The notes under the pieces are model-generated. The model was not told where the DNA came from. It saw only the letters and a program-made list of their open reading frames with translations, and searched no databases. A stretch of DNA of 64,000 nt, taken from Hippasteria phrygiana. Taxonomy: Eukaryota > Echinodermata > Asteroidea > Valvatida > Goniasteridae. Where the stretch lies: positions 310,001 through 374,000 of the forward strand of contig JAZGUH010000186.1 of NCBI GenBank assembly GCA_037893225.1. The letters run 5' to 3'. Below are positions 29,863 to 40,802 of the stretch, piece after piece. Positions within the stretch are counted from its first letter, which is position 1. Each line of letters opens with the position of its first letter. The translations under genes were made by a program, and so were the position numbers.

Positions 29863-31536
29863 GTAACCTTTCGGAATTTATTAATCAACTTTGTAAACAT
29901 TTCATACTGGTGCGGCGATATCCTTAGAATTCTCGTTCTAAGTAAACTATACAGCAGATCTAAATTCTCCAAAAATATTCAAACAATCCATCAGAATCAG
30001 GGGGCGGATCCAGGATAATTTACAGGGGGCGAGGGCAGGCCTTAACGAAATTTTAGCCGTAAATTAATGGATTGCTGACTAGGCCTGGTCTGAGATTGTT
30101 GGCGCTAAAGTCCCCTCCCGATTCTGCCCCCCCCCCCCCCCCCCCAACCCCCATAACAAAATCAAACCCCACCCCAAAAAAATGTTAGGAAATTCTCCAA
30201 ATTTACTCAAAGAATTCATCAGAATCTGACAGGGAGGCAAGCCTTTCACCCCTTTGTACTCAGAAAAGGTTGTCTAAATTCACTATGCACCTATCAATTG
30301 TTCCCCCCCCCCCCACCACACATTATTCCACCCCAAGTAGGGGTTGTCACTTAAGAAGTGACCAAACACCCACCCATGGGGCACCATTTCCCTGTACAAA
30401 AGTATACGGCCAATTTTTGTTCCCACTCAAAACAGTACCAAAGTCCCATCCTTGGGGCCTCAAAGTTACCAATCCTGATGTCCGGGAGTGGGGCAGCACA
30501 GGTTGGAAGGGGGTGGGGAACCAGTTGATTTGTACATTATTCCCTACCCAGTTAAATCAAATAGAATTTGAACTGCTATTTTTCTTGATTGGGTGATATT
30601 GCACTCCGCATGATACTTCTTCAGAGATTAGTCACTAAACTTCTATTCCATGATGTTTCATTGCCCCCCCCCCCCCCAGATCCAACCCTCGTGCAGTCAT
30701 TTCATTTACTGCATTACATGTTTGATGATATTCGAAGGACATGTAAACAATGTACATGTAAATCAAGGACAAGGTATCATCATCTATCATTCACTGGAAA
30801 CTGTTCCGCAAAACAAGCCGACATGACTGGAGGACATGCCTTGTTATATGCTAAAACTTACAAATATCAGATATGTAATGATCAGTGATAATTCATCAAA
30901 CAACTTTAATAGCAAAGTACCTTTGAAAGGTCTAATCACTTACCTTTAAGGTCACACGAAATTAACATTATTCTACCACGTGTAGATATTTTGTGCAAAT
31001 ATCAATGCTTCTTCACTGTATAAGCATAAAGGAAATCTCTTTTTTGGACTTTAAATTTAAGGATTCAAGATATGCTTTTTGTGCTTTTCACCGAATTAAT
31101 TTTTTTCCTCAAACCAATTTTCAAATTGTATGTTTTATCTTAAAGAACACCTGCTTTTTGGGCATCAGCTTTTTATTCATCGTTGCTTTTGCGATTGTAA
31201 AACAAAAAATGAATAAGTGTCAAGCCACAAATAATTCAACATCTGTAAAGTAAGTATTTGATTATTAACGTAGTTGATTTTTTGTTTTGCTCGATGTATC
31301 ACTCAAAAGTGAATTATTTGGGGCGTGAAACTCAAAAAGAGCACGGACAGTATATCTTGAAGTGTTCTTTTTCACAATTCAAAATAATAAGGTATTTCCT
31401 GTTATGTAAGAGCGCTGTTGCTGTGATGTTAATCAAGGTACTCACTGTACAGTTCAGGCACTTACAGTACTCATGAGCTCATGTATATTTAAATTCGCAT
31501 AAAATCAAAGAAATTGTTTACAGTGGCATAAACACC

Positions 31537-31640
31537 TTCAGACTCGACCTGCATGACTTCGGACTCAGACTTGACCTGCATGACTTGGGACTCAGACTTG
31601 GACTCGAGAGTGGTGACTCGGACTTAGGCTTGATGTTTGA
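31537..31640. repeat. Short minisatellite of GACTCAGACTTGACCTGCATG units
   Basis: About three diverged units of 26-28 bp built from GACTCRGACTTG and CCTGCATGACTTSGGACTC. A weaker relative (GTGACTGGACTTGTGATGG) lies near 38800. Confidence 0.6.
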
Positions 31641-32628
31641 TGCAATGTAAATTGCATGTACAGAAGCATGGTGTGGGTTTAAGTCACTGATCTCCATGTA
31701 AAAATCTGGCTAGTGCACTGGTTGTGCAAGTTGAAGCCGCCGTCTGTCATATTATCACTCCCAAAACAATTGTTTCCCCAAATATAGTGCTTCTGCACTG
31801 TATGCCACGAGTCCGAAGGCCGAGTGGTATACGCTACGCAGATGCTCTACATTTTTCCGTGTTTCACGAGTGCAATTGGGATAACAAATTTATCTTGCAG
31901 GATATTTGATTATGTAAAATTTTAAATTTAATTTATCGCGTATGCTTGGCGAGAGAAAAAAAGAACGCTTTTTGTACTGGTAATAACACGCACAACATGG
32001 AGTAGTCTTGGTTCAAGACGTTACTGTCTGATACTTGTCATCAACAGAGGGCGCAATTTACAGGCTGTCACCACCGGCAGGCGTGCTTGCGATCAATCAC
32101 GGATGTACAGTAACGTCTTGGATATTCTTACTTTTGAGGGCGGGACCCGACTATGGAAATCGTGGCTAAACATGCATTATTCATATCACGTGACTGGTCT
32201 GACCTCCATGGTTTGACCGATTGCCCCAATTATGCAAAATGCGCCTGCGGTAGATGCGACGTGTAATATAATACCGTTTGAAAAAAACGTGGATGTACTG
32301 TGTACAAAAGCCACTGTACATGCAATGACAATGTACATATCCACATATGAACACTGTGGATACATGTATAGTGTACGTATACGTACTTGAACTTCAAGTT
32401 TGAATAACTTGGAGTTTCTGATCTTTCTTGCTACGTCCCAGATAATGACAATTTACCAGCAGGTGGCACTTTAATCTGGGATGTTAATTAGCCAATGTGA
32501 ATGAATAAATGCAGAATAGTCAAATTTTTAAATTATTTTTTATCAAAGATTGATTTTTGCCAGTCTTGTTTAATTACATGTACAAACATGTAATTTCCAA
32601 AACCAACCAACCAACTGAACATTTCGAA

Positions 32629-32645
32629 GGGGGGGGGGGGGGGGG
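32629..32645. repeat. 17-base G run inside the 3.9-kb transposon
   Basis: Uninterrupted G tract; one of at least a dozen homopolymer G or C tracts spread over the window. Confidence 0.9.
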
Positions 32646-33721
32646 ATTGGACACTACGCTGTTTATTACACATGTATTATGGTCCATACACAAACCCAAA
32701 TTTAACCCACTTTCCGACAATTCTACTGTAATTTCCATGTGAAATATATAATTACCTCCTGGTCTATTTTAATTTTGTTCTTCTGTCTGGTTTTATTGTC
32801 TAGGGGTGATCTTGTCATAAAGTGTGTGTGAGTGGAGATATATTCCCCATCCCCACAACCCCGAAATCTATGTTTTTGCCTTCACTTATCAACACTTCTT
32901 CTTGTCGACAATTTTTTGGGGATTATATTTAACTATAAAAGTTGGGCTATTATGTACGCCGTATATCACCATTTGTTAATCCTTTCTGATATGTTTTTCT
33001 TTGTATAAAAATTGTTGTTTAAAAAAAGAAATTTAAACTGATCAATTATGACTGTAATGAAATCAATTGTGATGTAGTTCTTTTAACCAATATATGTACA
33101 CCGACTACTGCATGTATTTTTTCTATTACATGTGGAAATTTGGAAATGTGGAATAGTAAGCACGTAAACACACTGGCTGTCATCAAAGGTTATAGTTTTA
33201 AATTTACATTCGGTAGTATTAAAATATACCTCACATGTTCACTCATCATTTCTTAATGTTGAAGAAGATTAAAAATACTTTCCTGACTTGTCTGTGACAA
33301 GTGTCGCACAAATATTTCGTATAGGCCTACACTTATTTGATGTCTAAATAAACTTCAGCTGCACTACAGAAATCAGCTGCACTGCAGATACTTCGCGGAT
33401 TTTAACGACACGTACGTCGTGCCTACACGTCAACTTAAAAAATATTTCCCACAGACATGACAGACTGGGTCACGCGGATCGCGCAATCCTTCATCCAAAA
33501 CAACGGTCGACGCGTCGGGCCGGCCCGGCCCGGGCGCGGTGAACTTTAAATTTCCAGACAACACAACACACATACACAAAAACCGCATCCACGGTGATGA
33601 CCGCACCGCGTCCTATTTAAAGGGCTGTGTCGTCACGATCATAGCAGGCTTGCGGCTGTATACACTGAATCCCGAACTGATGAACGCAGATGAACCCAGT
33701 AACTGCAAATAATACCCCACG

Positions 33722-33797
33722 ACCGCGCGCTGACCGACAGGGCGCGCGCGCGCTGACCTACAGGGCTCGCGCGCGCTGACCCACAGGGCGCGCGCGC
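33722..33797. repeat. GC-rich tandem repeat CGCGCGCTGACCNACAGGG
   Basis: Three consecutive 23-26-bp units of (GC)n followed by CTGACCBACAGGG, within a CpG-rich island (33480-33800) that also contains GGGCCGGCCCGGCCCGGG. The island sits in the middle of the 3.9-kb element in an otherwise AT-rich stretch. Confidence 0.8.
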
Positions 33798-34267
33798 CAG
33801 ATCAGATTACAATTGCAATGACTGCTGCATGCATGATCCTGTAGTTATGATACATACTGCATGTACAAGTATTTTGTATGTGTTTGTGCCACCAAAAATA
33901 TACGATAGGCCTACAGTCGAACATAGTCCGTGACACCCCACCCGCCGGCCAAACGCTAAAATGTACCATGACAGAACCAAACGAAAATAAGTAAATACGT
34001 AAATCTGTATTTATAATTGTAAAATATATAATGCACCAGCCCCTTCCTATACAAAAATGAAGTTGTAGGCCTATGTATCGAAATAAATTTCGAATAAAAT
34101 CGGCTGTGCGTGCAATGATGATTGAGTCCACGACCTTGTGTTACATTTGATTGCAGGACTTTATGGAAAGTTACATTATAAGAGATATTTCAACACTATC
34201 AAATAATAAACACAATAATAACAGTTTTTACCAATAAATAATATACGCCAATGAAATGAGATTTCAC

Positions 34268-34490
34268 CAGTGGCGAGTAAATCCGTGTCGAAAAGTGGGG
34301 ATGATTATTGAATTTGTCAACGAAGTACTGCATCTTGAACTTTTTCTCAACGGGGGATACCCCCGCCCCAAACACCGCTTGAAATTTGAAACATCACTTT
34401 GTGTACAATTTCCCCTTTTTTAAATTTACGAAACAAAAACAAATACAAATCGGCGGGCCCCTGAACTCCTTCCCCGTGTTTACGCCACTG
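34268..34490. repeat. MITE-like unit with CAGTGGCG...CGCCACTG ends
   Basis: CAGTGGCGAGTAAA and GTTTACGCCACTG form imperfect inverted ends of a 223-bp unit that contains complementary G/C-rich stretches. CAGTGGCGTA-type ends recur in the window (near 43117 and 61434). hAT elements often start CAG, but no 8-bp duplication was found, so the family is open. Confidence 0.5.
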
Positions 34491-34887
34491 GCGCACAGAT
34501 CCCCACATCACTATGATAAAGATGACTACCGAAGAAACAAAGAAATAAACACCCCGACAAATATTCAAACAACCCTAATTTTCACCTGTTTTGCACGAAT
34601 TATTCGCTTATTACTTTTTATGACATGAACAATTCACATACCGAGTACATGGATCGGATGTACTGTAGGCCTACATGTAATGTATGTACTGTACATGTTG
34701 ACTATACATTACATGTAGACTTGATGTGCGGAAGTATTGTTTTACACAGCGAGTTGTTGACAAGTGCCATTGGAATAGCGACCAAGTGAAGTTGTTTCAG
34801 CTCCATCTATCAACTGTTAAAACAAAATGTACTTCTAAGTTCTAGATTTAATTTTTTTTTTCGCTGCTAAAGAACTGTCTGCAGCCA

Positions 34888-35283
34888 CTACCCCTCTTTT
34901 AGTAGCATGAACATTTTGTTATTGAAGTGACGGGTCAAAATAAGCCTGAAGCTTTTTATCGACCTAAGTTTACAAGCAAGATACGAACAAGATACATCCA
35001 AATGAATGTACACATAATACATAGACCCTTTTACGGATACCCCGCCTGTGGGATTTTGTGTACAAAATTTAGCGCGAACTGTCCCACAGCGACAAGACAC
35101 GTTGCAGTTTTGCTGTACACATTTACATGGACAATAAGCACCCCGTGTGCCGAGTCGTCCTCTCTGGCAAGAGTTTTGGCATGTACATGTCATAGGTTCT
35201 CCAGCGTAAGGTTCTACTTCTATATCGCCAACCTCCAATTCTATGCAACTTTCAGAGAAATATTCCATGGCACTTGTGTACAT
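34888..35283 (-). pseudogene. Cysteine-cluster exon within the 3.9-kb transposon
   Basis: The frame contains ten closely spaced cysteines (residues 33, 35, 39, 51, 53, 55, 60, 64, 66 and 74; motifs TCTCQNSC, CPCKC and SCRCGTV), a pattern like the CxC-type Cys clusters found at the C termini of several uncharacterised transposon proteins and of TSO1/tesmin-like proteins. A plausible donor (GGG/GTATCC) ends the conserved part near 35040; the rest of the frame looks like intron read-through. It may be the last coding trace of this element. The function is unknown; zinc binding is inferred from the cysteines. Confidence 0.5.
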
Positions 35284-35612
35284 GTGAATGAAACTTTATG
35301 GAATAAGCAGATGAAATTTGAACGTTGTTTCTAATAATCTTACTCTTAGAGAACTGAGTGCCACGATGTGTGCTACTTGTTTATATGTATGGGTGTACAC
35401 GTATGTGTATTTCAGTACGCAGACGCTGGACATGCGTGCGTGTTCCATGGGGTGTAGTTTCCAAAAGCCAATTCTCAGAACAGCCATAACAAACGGATGG
35501 GGGTTAAAAATAGCACATAACCGAAATGAAGCGCAAGGGGGCGCACTCCAATATTTGATTCGTTAACGCGAGATGGCGCGACGACACAGCCCCTTTAATC
35601 GTGCATGCTCGC

Positions 35613-35712
35613 CAAGCTATGAATAATTAATTTGTCAAGGTCAAACTCAATAGCTGATTGGCTCCCCCGGAAAGTCGGGGGAGAATGTCGAAAAAGTAAA
35701 GAAAAAGTTAAG
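35613..35712 (+). repeat. Conserved hairpin segment shared with 62690-62784
   Basis: The segment carries an 8-bp perfect hairpin (CTCCCCCG GAAAGT CGGGGGAG, 35662-35683) followed by GTAAAGAAAAAGTTAAG. The relative at 62690-62784 keeps the flanks and tail, and its stem differs by a paired change (TCCCTCG GAAAAG CGAGGGA, 62735-62754). It lies in the right part of both TAGTCTTGG elements. The strand of function is unknown. Confidence 0.65.
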
Positions 35713-35912
35713 ACCCGCGGACAGGAATATCCAAGACCTACCTTCGTGGAAGTGAAGAACCAGCAAAGAACAGTAGAATCGATTCTTGACAGAGCGCGTA
35801 TAATATAGAACATTATCGAATACAATCCGAATCGATTTACTGAGAAACAGCGCCCTCGTTCGGAAGGAAAAAAAGAAACACGAAGGTCTTGGAACCAAGA
35901 ATAAACATGGAG

Positions 35913-38111
35913 TTGAATATGACCACTGAATAATTATTTTAAAAAATCAACGGCTGTTGCCATAGATTTAACGAATCAGGATCGAGGATTCAAGTTTGCT
36001 GGAAGATAAATATTATGGACCCCCTCCCTGGGCAACAATACACATTCAATAAATATCTCTTTTTATCTCTTTTGTTGATGTGTCGACGAACAAATCAGTG
36101 GAAATTATAATACCAAGGTTACAACAGCAGCATCATGTGACCAAATAGCAAAAAAGCTATATTCTTGGTAATGAAGTACATGTTAATCACTGTATTGACA
36201 TGGATATGCCCCCATAGGATGGGAGTAGTAATATGGCCGCTGCTGGCTTCAGTTGTTTGTACAGCATGCAATAGCAAATGAGCTATCCAAATTGTGTACA
36301 TGGAGATCAGTGGTTTAAGTATTTAAAAGACCATTTCATGTGACGTTTCAGTTAAAGTTTTCCTCAGGAAAGAACATTAACTTAGATCTTAGTTAGTTTT
36401 GACAACTTCTGCCTTAGCTTTGTCCTTTCATTGAAGACTTTACTCTTCACCAGCTTAATCTTGTTCTTAAGGTCGACTCCTGGAAGTAAATCTGGGTTGT
36501 CCCTGATGAACAACTTGACTTCACGCTTGCCTTGAGGACAAAACAGATTAAATAACATTATTTCAGAATAGCAGTATTATGTATGTAAATCTGTGTACAT
36601 CTAAATCCATGTACATGCATGCCAAAAAAGTACTAAAAGAATTTCTGAAAACAAAAATATTTAATGAATACAGTTTGTAAACAAACAATTAAAAAAGGGC
36701 TATCAAGAAAAGAACAGATTTGCTTTCATCTTAAAAGCCTGTGTAACAACAGCTAAATACCAGTCACAACATAACATTTTTCGCAAACTTGTAATCAAAA
36801 TGTGCATCAAAATACTCTTGCTTTACATTTTTTAAATTCTCATCCAAAAACGAGTGGACTTTCAATTTCTGGAAAGTTCCCAAATATTCCATGTATCGCC
36901 TTGTGCTGCTAGAGAAAAAAGGCTGCTTGTGTCACTTGGTTCCGTGGCACATCCGTTATACATGTATGCACACGTCCATCAAGTATGCGCACGCAGCCCA
37001 GTGTCATACATCAGAATGGAATTAATGGTTGATGAATAGTTTCAAAAAGCACATAAGCTTGTCTGTATGATTTGGCATTTTTTGTGATGTACCTTGTTTT
37101 CAAGATAAAAATCATATGTAAGGTAAATACAAATCTAAATTTTCTCCCTCTCACTTTTAGAAGATTCATTAGACAGTGTTTCGGGGTGCATGTACATGTA
37201 AACCCCCCGTACAATGTGCACGTAATTTTTTCAGGCCACTAAAGTTACATCATATGTACTTCAAGTATTTCCCCGCGTTTGTTTGGACGTCACAACTTAC
37301 GCACGATGTCGGCCTGGTCACGTTCTGCTGTTGTACATACTACTTTGTGCATACCTGTACGTGTATACTGGCTTGTGGCCGTTTTCTAACCGTTCCTTCG
37401 GTTTCCGTTCTGGATTAATGCAATTCACCATTTGGACCAAACAGCACGGAGCATGAAAAACGACTGGATAAACTCGGGGTGTCGCAATTAAGCAATTGGA
37501 AATACCCCTCTGGGCATGGCGATCATGCATCACCCATACCATCAATCATGCATTCCGTGTGTGCCGGCCGTGGACGTACTGCATCGCAAACCATGGCCAT
37601 TTGCATGTGTGACTGGTTGTGAGTTTGCATACTTAAACTCTGCACTCACAATGCCAGCCACAAGCATGCCTCCAAAAAAGAAAACAGATTGCCACTAAAA
37701 AAAAACCCAAACAAACAAACAAAAAAACCGAGAACCATAGAATGCTGAGAATGACAGACATTGACGTTGAAATAGTTACTACGTGTCCCAGCGCCTGCCG
37801 CGGATTTGACTGCAAATGGTGGCAATAGGAACTTGATACTTGGGCTTCGTCTTCTCGCGGTTGTGATGTTGCGATGTTCTTTTGGGTATGATTTGTATGC
37901 ACATGTGCCAGGAGCAAATCCAGAGGGGGGTTTAGGGGTCGGACCCCCCCCCCCCCCCCCCCACCCCACCCAGCTCTTTGCTTTTTTTTTGGCTGCTGGT
38001 GCTTAAGACTAAGTTGTAGGCCTACACCAGTCCTACAGTTGCAAACCAGAAACCAGTGTTGTATTCGTGTCCACCACAAGTCCCTGCAAGTCCATCACAA
38101 ATCATCCAGTC
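35913..38111. other. Intergenic or intronic sequence
   Basis: Apart from the candidate exon at 36382-36530 no gene is supportable. It contains a 19-base C run at 37944-37962, preceded by CAAATCCAGAGGGGGGTTT. If the exon belongs to the recombinase-like gene, 36531-40802 would be its intron. Confidence 0.55.
36382..36530 (-). pseudogene. Candidate terminal exon of the tyrosine-recombinase-like gene
   Basis: A 149-base open segment encodes 48 charged residues (KREVKLFIRDNPDLLPGVD ... VFNERTKLRQKL) ending in TAA. It is preceded by a CTCAAG acceptor. The acceptor phase (two bases of the split codon) complements the donor phase at 40803 (one base), so the two could splice. The amphipathic Lys-rich sequence is not a motif I recognise with certainty. 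It might equally be the last exon of another gene. Confidence 0.45.
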
Positions 38112-38115
38112 TTAA

Positions 38116-38696
38116 AGGGACACATTGCCTTCAAATGTCATGAAATTGTACTGTTTGGAAATGTTCCTTATCTTGTATAAGAGTTGTTCATGCAAAAAAA
38201 CACGTATAATGTGTTGTAATTAGTGATTAGTGTTACGAAACAAAAAAATTGGCCGCTTACCCCTGACATCTGACCCGCGATACATAGACTTATTTCCAGT
38301 ACTAAATACCACCGTCTAAATAATGCGCAAAATACGCTGTAAGCGTCTTTAGGCTTGTGAACCTATCAGATGATCGCCAGGTACAATTCTCTACCTCTCG
38401 ACATATATCGCCAGTGCTGCGCGCCGTGCCACAGTACATCAAAATGGATCAACAGAACGTACTTCAACCAGATGCGACTGGAAATACGACTGGTGAACAC
38501 AGTCCGCCATTTTGTGGAGTCAAAAATTTGGTTCTACAAAATGGCGGACCGCTATTTGTCACGAAATTAAACAAAAACCACGCAATTTGAAGGGATAGTT
38601 ATGTGAATCTTTATATTCTACTTTAAAAAAAGCTTCTCAACCATATCCATTCCAGTTTTATAGCCCAAATCGCAAAATCCAAAGCAATGTGTACCT
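38116..38696. mobile_element. 581-bp MITE flanked by TTAA, AGGGACACATTGC ends
   Basis: TTAA (38112-38115) then AGGGACACATTGCCTT on the left, and GCAATGTGTACCT then TTAA (38697-38700) on the right: the ends are inverted repeats with two mismatches over 16 bases. A TTAA target fits Kolobok or piggyBac; the ends lack the CCC start of piggyBac, which favours a Kolobok-type non-autonomous element. No coding capacity is seen. Confidence 0.65.
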
Positions 38697-39023
38697 TTAA
38701 GTCAAGTCACAAGCTATTCAAATAAAGTGACAAAAGCATTCCTTTGTATATTGTTCACCATTACTTCTAACTGGTCTTGTGAAAGTACATGTACTTGTGA
38801 CTGGACTTGTGATGGACTCGACTTCAACACTGCCAGAAACCCTGTATGGGTCTTATTTTGCTTTTCCGGTTTAGAACAAAAATCCTCGATCCACCCCTGT
38901 GTGCACACCATGTGTGCATGTAGCATTTATTTTGTGCATGCAACTTTTTTGTCCCCATGAATGTATTTTTTTCTTCCTAAATCGACCCCTGGGGTGGGTG
39001 GAATACAGGGTGTATCAAACAAA

Positions 39024-39741
39024 AAAGGTAATCCATATTCAAAGGGTTATTATGGCCAAACTATATTTCAATTTTAATTCATTATGGTTTTACCATGAGG
39101 TACAGGCTATGAGCTTTCCAGTGATAACTCGGTTACATTCCTCCTGTCATGCATTACTGAGCATCATTGTCTTGAAAATGGATGCAAAATCAGGCTTGGG
39201 AAACTACATGTAGGCCTTAAAAGAATCACCCAGTGCCATTTTTAACCAAAGCTAAACTGTTTTTATGATTTGACCATATGCTTTGATTTTGGACATCAGA
39301 AAGAGTGCCAACCACAGGTTGTCAAGATGGTTCAGCTAACAGTGTTTGTTGTATAAAATTTCCTGAAACCAAAAGTCTGCAAGCCACCCAAGATGCTTTC
39401 CAGATAAGGATCCCCCAGCAAATATGAAAAAGGATGACTCACGGAACCAGCCTCAACCACAACAAAGGTCAATCGGGCCGGAAGACCTTGATCAGCAAGA
39501 TCTGGACAACATTGCTGCTGTGTGACGGCAGTTACTCGAACATCCTACAGAAAGGAACGAACCTGTCCCAAGCCTAATTTCCCATCCCATTTTCAAGACA
39601 ATGGTGCTCAGTGATGCATGACAGGAGGAATGTAACCGAGGTATCACTGGAAAGTTCAAGGTCTCTACTTCACAGTGAAACCATAATGAATGTAAATTGA
39701 AATATAGTTTGGCCTTTGAATATGTGGATTACCTTTCTTTT
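39024..39741. repeat. Long inverted repeat (arms about 170 bp, centre about 370 bp)
   Basis: The left arm (about 39024-39205, from AAAAGGTAATCCATATTC) and the right arm (about 39565-39741, ending GGATTACCTTTCTTTT) are reverse complements with scattered mismatches and a few small gaps; the best block is CGGTTACATTCCTCCTGTCA against its complement. The structure is that of a foldback transposon or a long-TIR MITE and could fold into a long hairpin RNA. The centre has no ORF. Confidence 0.75.
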
Positions 39742-40087
39742 AGACGGCCTGTGGAGCAGAAGAGAAAAGTGGGCTGGAGCATGGACAATTTCCATTATGG
39801 ATATCAAGGCAATGCAGATGATCTGTGTGGAGGTGTAATTCCACATTGTTTCTCTGTTAAGGCCGAGTATCTTTGAGTTACAATACCATTATTTATCCCA
39901 AATCATGCCTTTACTTGATTTCCCAATATTACCAGAGGCCTGCAACTCTACCAATAAAAAAATGAACAGTTCTGTACTTTTTATAAGGCCGAAGTTTTAT
40001 ATGGCCACAGTTAATGTGCTACCAACAGCTTAAAGAGCATGTAGTACCTATGCAAGCAGTGTCCTTTTTCAAAGAGCAGATTTCTGT

Positions 40088-40177
40088 GGCACTTCAGAGG
40101 ACGAGGAGGTGTCTGCTGGCACTTCAGAGGACGGGGAGGTATCTGGTGGCACTGCAGTGGACGAGGAGGTGGCAACT
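40088..40177 (+). repeat. Three 30-bp tandem units, GGCACTTCAGAGGACGAGGA type
   Basis: Three consecutive 30-bp units with few differences. Being a multiple of three, they are open in one plus frame as an acidic 10-residue repeat (GTSEDEEVSA type), but no exon context or family was recognised. Confidence 0.7.
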
Positions 40178-40802
40178 CCCTGTGTAGTCTCTGTTCATTA
40201 AATTTGATTAAAAAGGTATGTGTAAGATGCAATTAATTAATGGAGAACTTTTATATTTCAATAGAAAATCAATTTCACACAAAAGACATGCACATCAAGT
40301 TGAATCTGAAAGAGCTGGTTGTTTTGATTAGGATTAATAGATCCGGTACACATAAAATGTCATTGCTAAAAGCAAGCCTCACATATGGGAATCAAAACTG
40401 CCTATGCAACATGCCCAAGAGTTGTGGTCTTGCCATACAATATTTTTTTTGAAATTATGAAACAATGCTATCTGGATTTTACCACGTGTACCAAGCTTTT
40501 TGCAACATTAATCTACCCTTTAATATGCAAATGTTGTATATCAGGTCATTTTTATCTATTATACCAAAAGATTATGTAAAAGTACTTTATGCAACCGTCC
40601 CCTCAAACCCAGCATTTCATTGCCACAGGAATGACTGTCGCTTTTTATTCTGTGTGTATTGTAATAATATAAAACTACCTTTCTGGTAGGTTTGATTTGA
40701 GTAATAAAATGCCACAAAAGAAAAGTATGTATGGAAAATTTGCCATTTAAACAAAAATACTGAGGAGGCTGGGTTAAATGACGTACGTAACTAAAAACTT
40801 AC

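Larger units (their letters stand above)
28616..32002. other. Intergenic sequence with minisatellites, C runs and a tRNA-like fragment
   Basis: Nothing gene-like is supportable. C runs lie at 30127-30145, 30303-30314 and 30664-30677. A pair of diverged direct repeats (AATTCTCCAAA ... CATCAGAATC) occurs at 29963-30000 and 30190-30225, the first followed by GGGGGCGGATCCAGGA. Separate entries cover the tRNA-like piece and the two minisatellites. Confidence 0.6.
32003..35903. mobile_element. 3.9-kb DNA transposon with 9-bp target duplication (MULE/Rehavkus-like ends)
   Basis: The element begins TAGTCTTGGTTCAAGACG and ends CTTGGAACCAAGAATA, so the outer termini are inverted repeats (TAGTCTTGGTTC against GAACCAAGAATA, one mismatch). 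AACATGGAG flanks it perfectly on both sides (31994-32002 and 35904-35912). Each end also folds back on itself: TTGGTTCAAGACGTTACTGT against ACAGTAACGTCTTGG (32107-32121), and CCAAGACCTACCTTCGTG (35731-35748) against CACGAAGGTCTTGG (35879-35892). A 9-bp duplication points to the Mutator-like group (MuDR/Rehavkus); no DDE transposase was found inside, so this copy is probably non-autonomous or too decayed. Confidence 0.78.

Noticed and set aside
30270..30596. 108-codon Pro/His-rich plus-strand ORF
   Set aside because: It starts at a C run and spans low-complexity repeat-like sequence without a recognised domain.
34260..34500. An 8-bp target duplication around the CAGTGGCG unit
   Set aside because: Flanks GATTTCAC and GCGCACAG do not match, so no hAT assignment was made.
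37633..38079. 148- and 107-codon minus-strand ORFs
   Set aside because: Both are created by a poly-G tract (poly-Gly) and low-complexity flanks; no domain or splice context.
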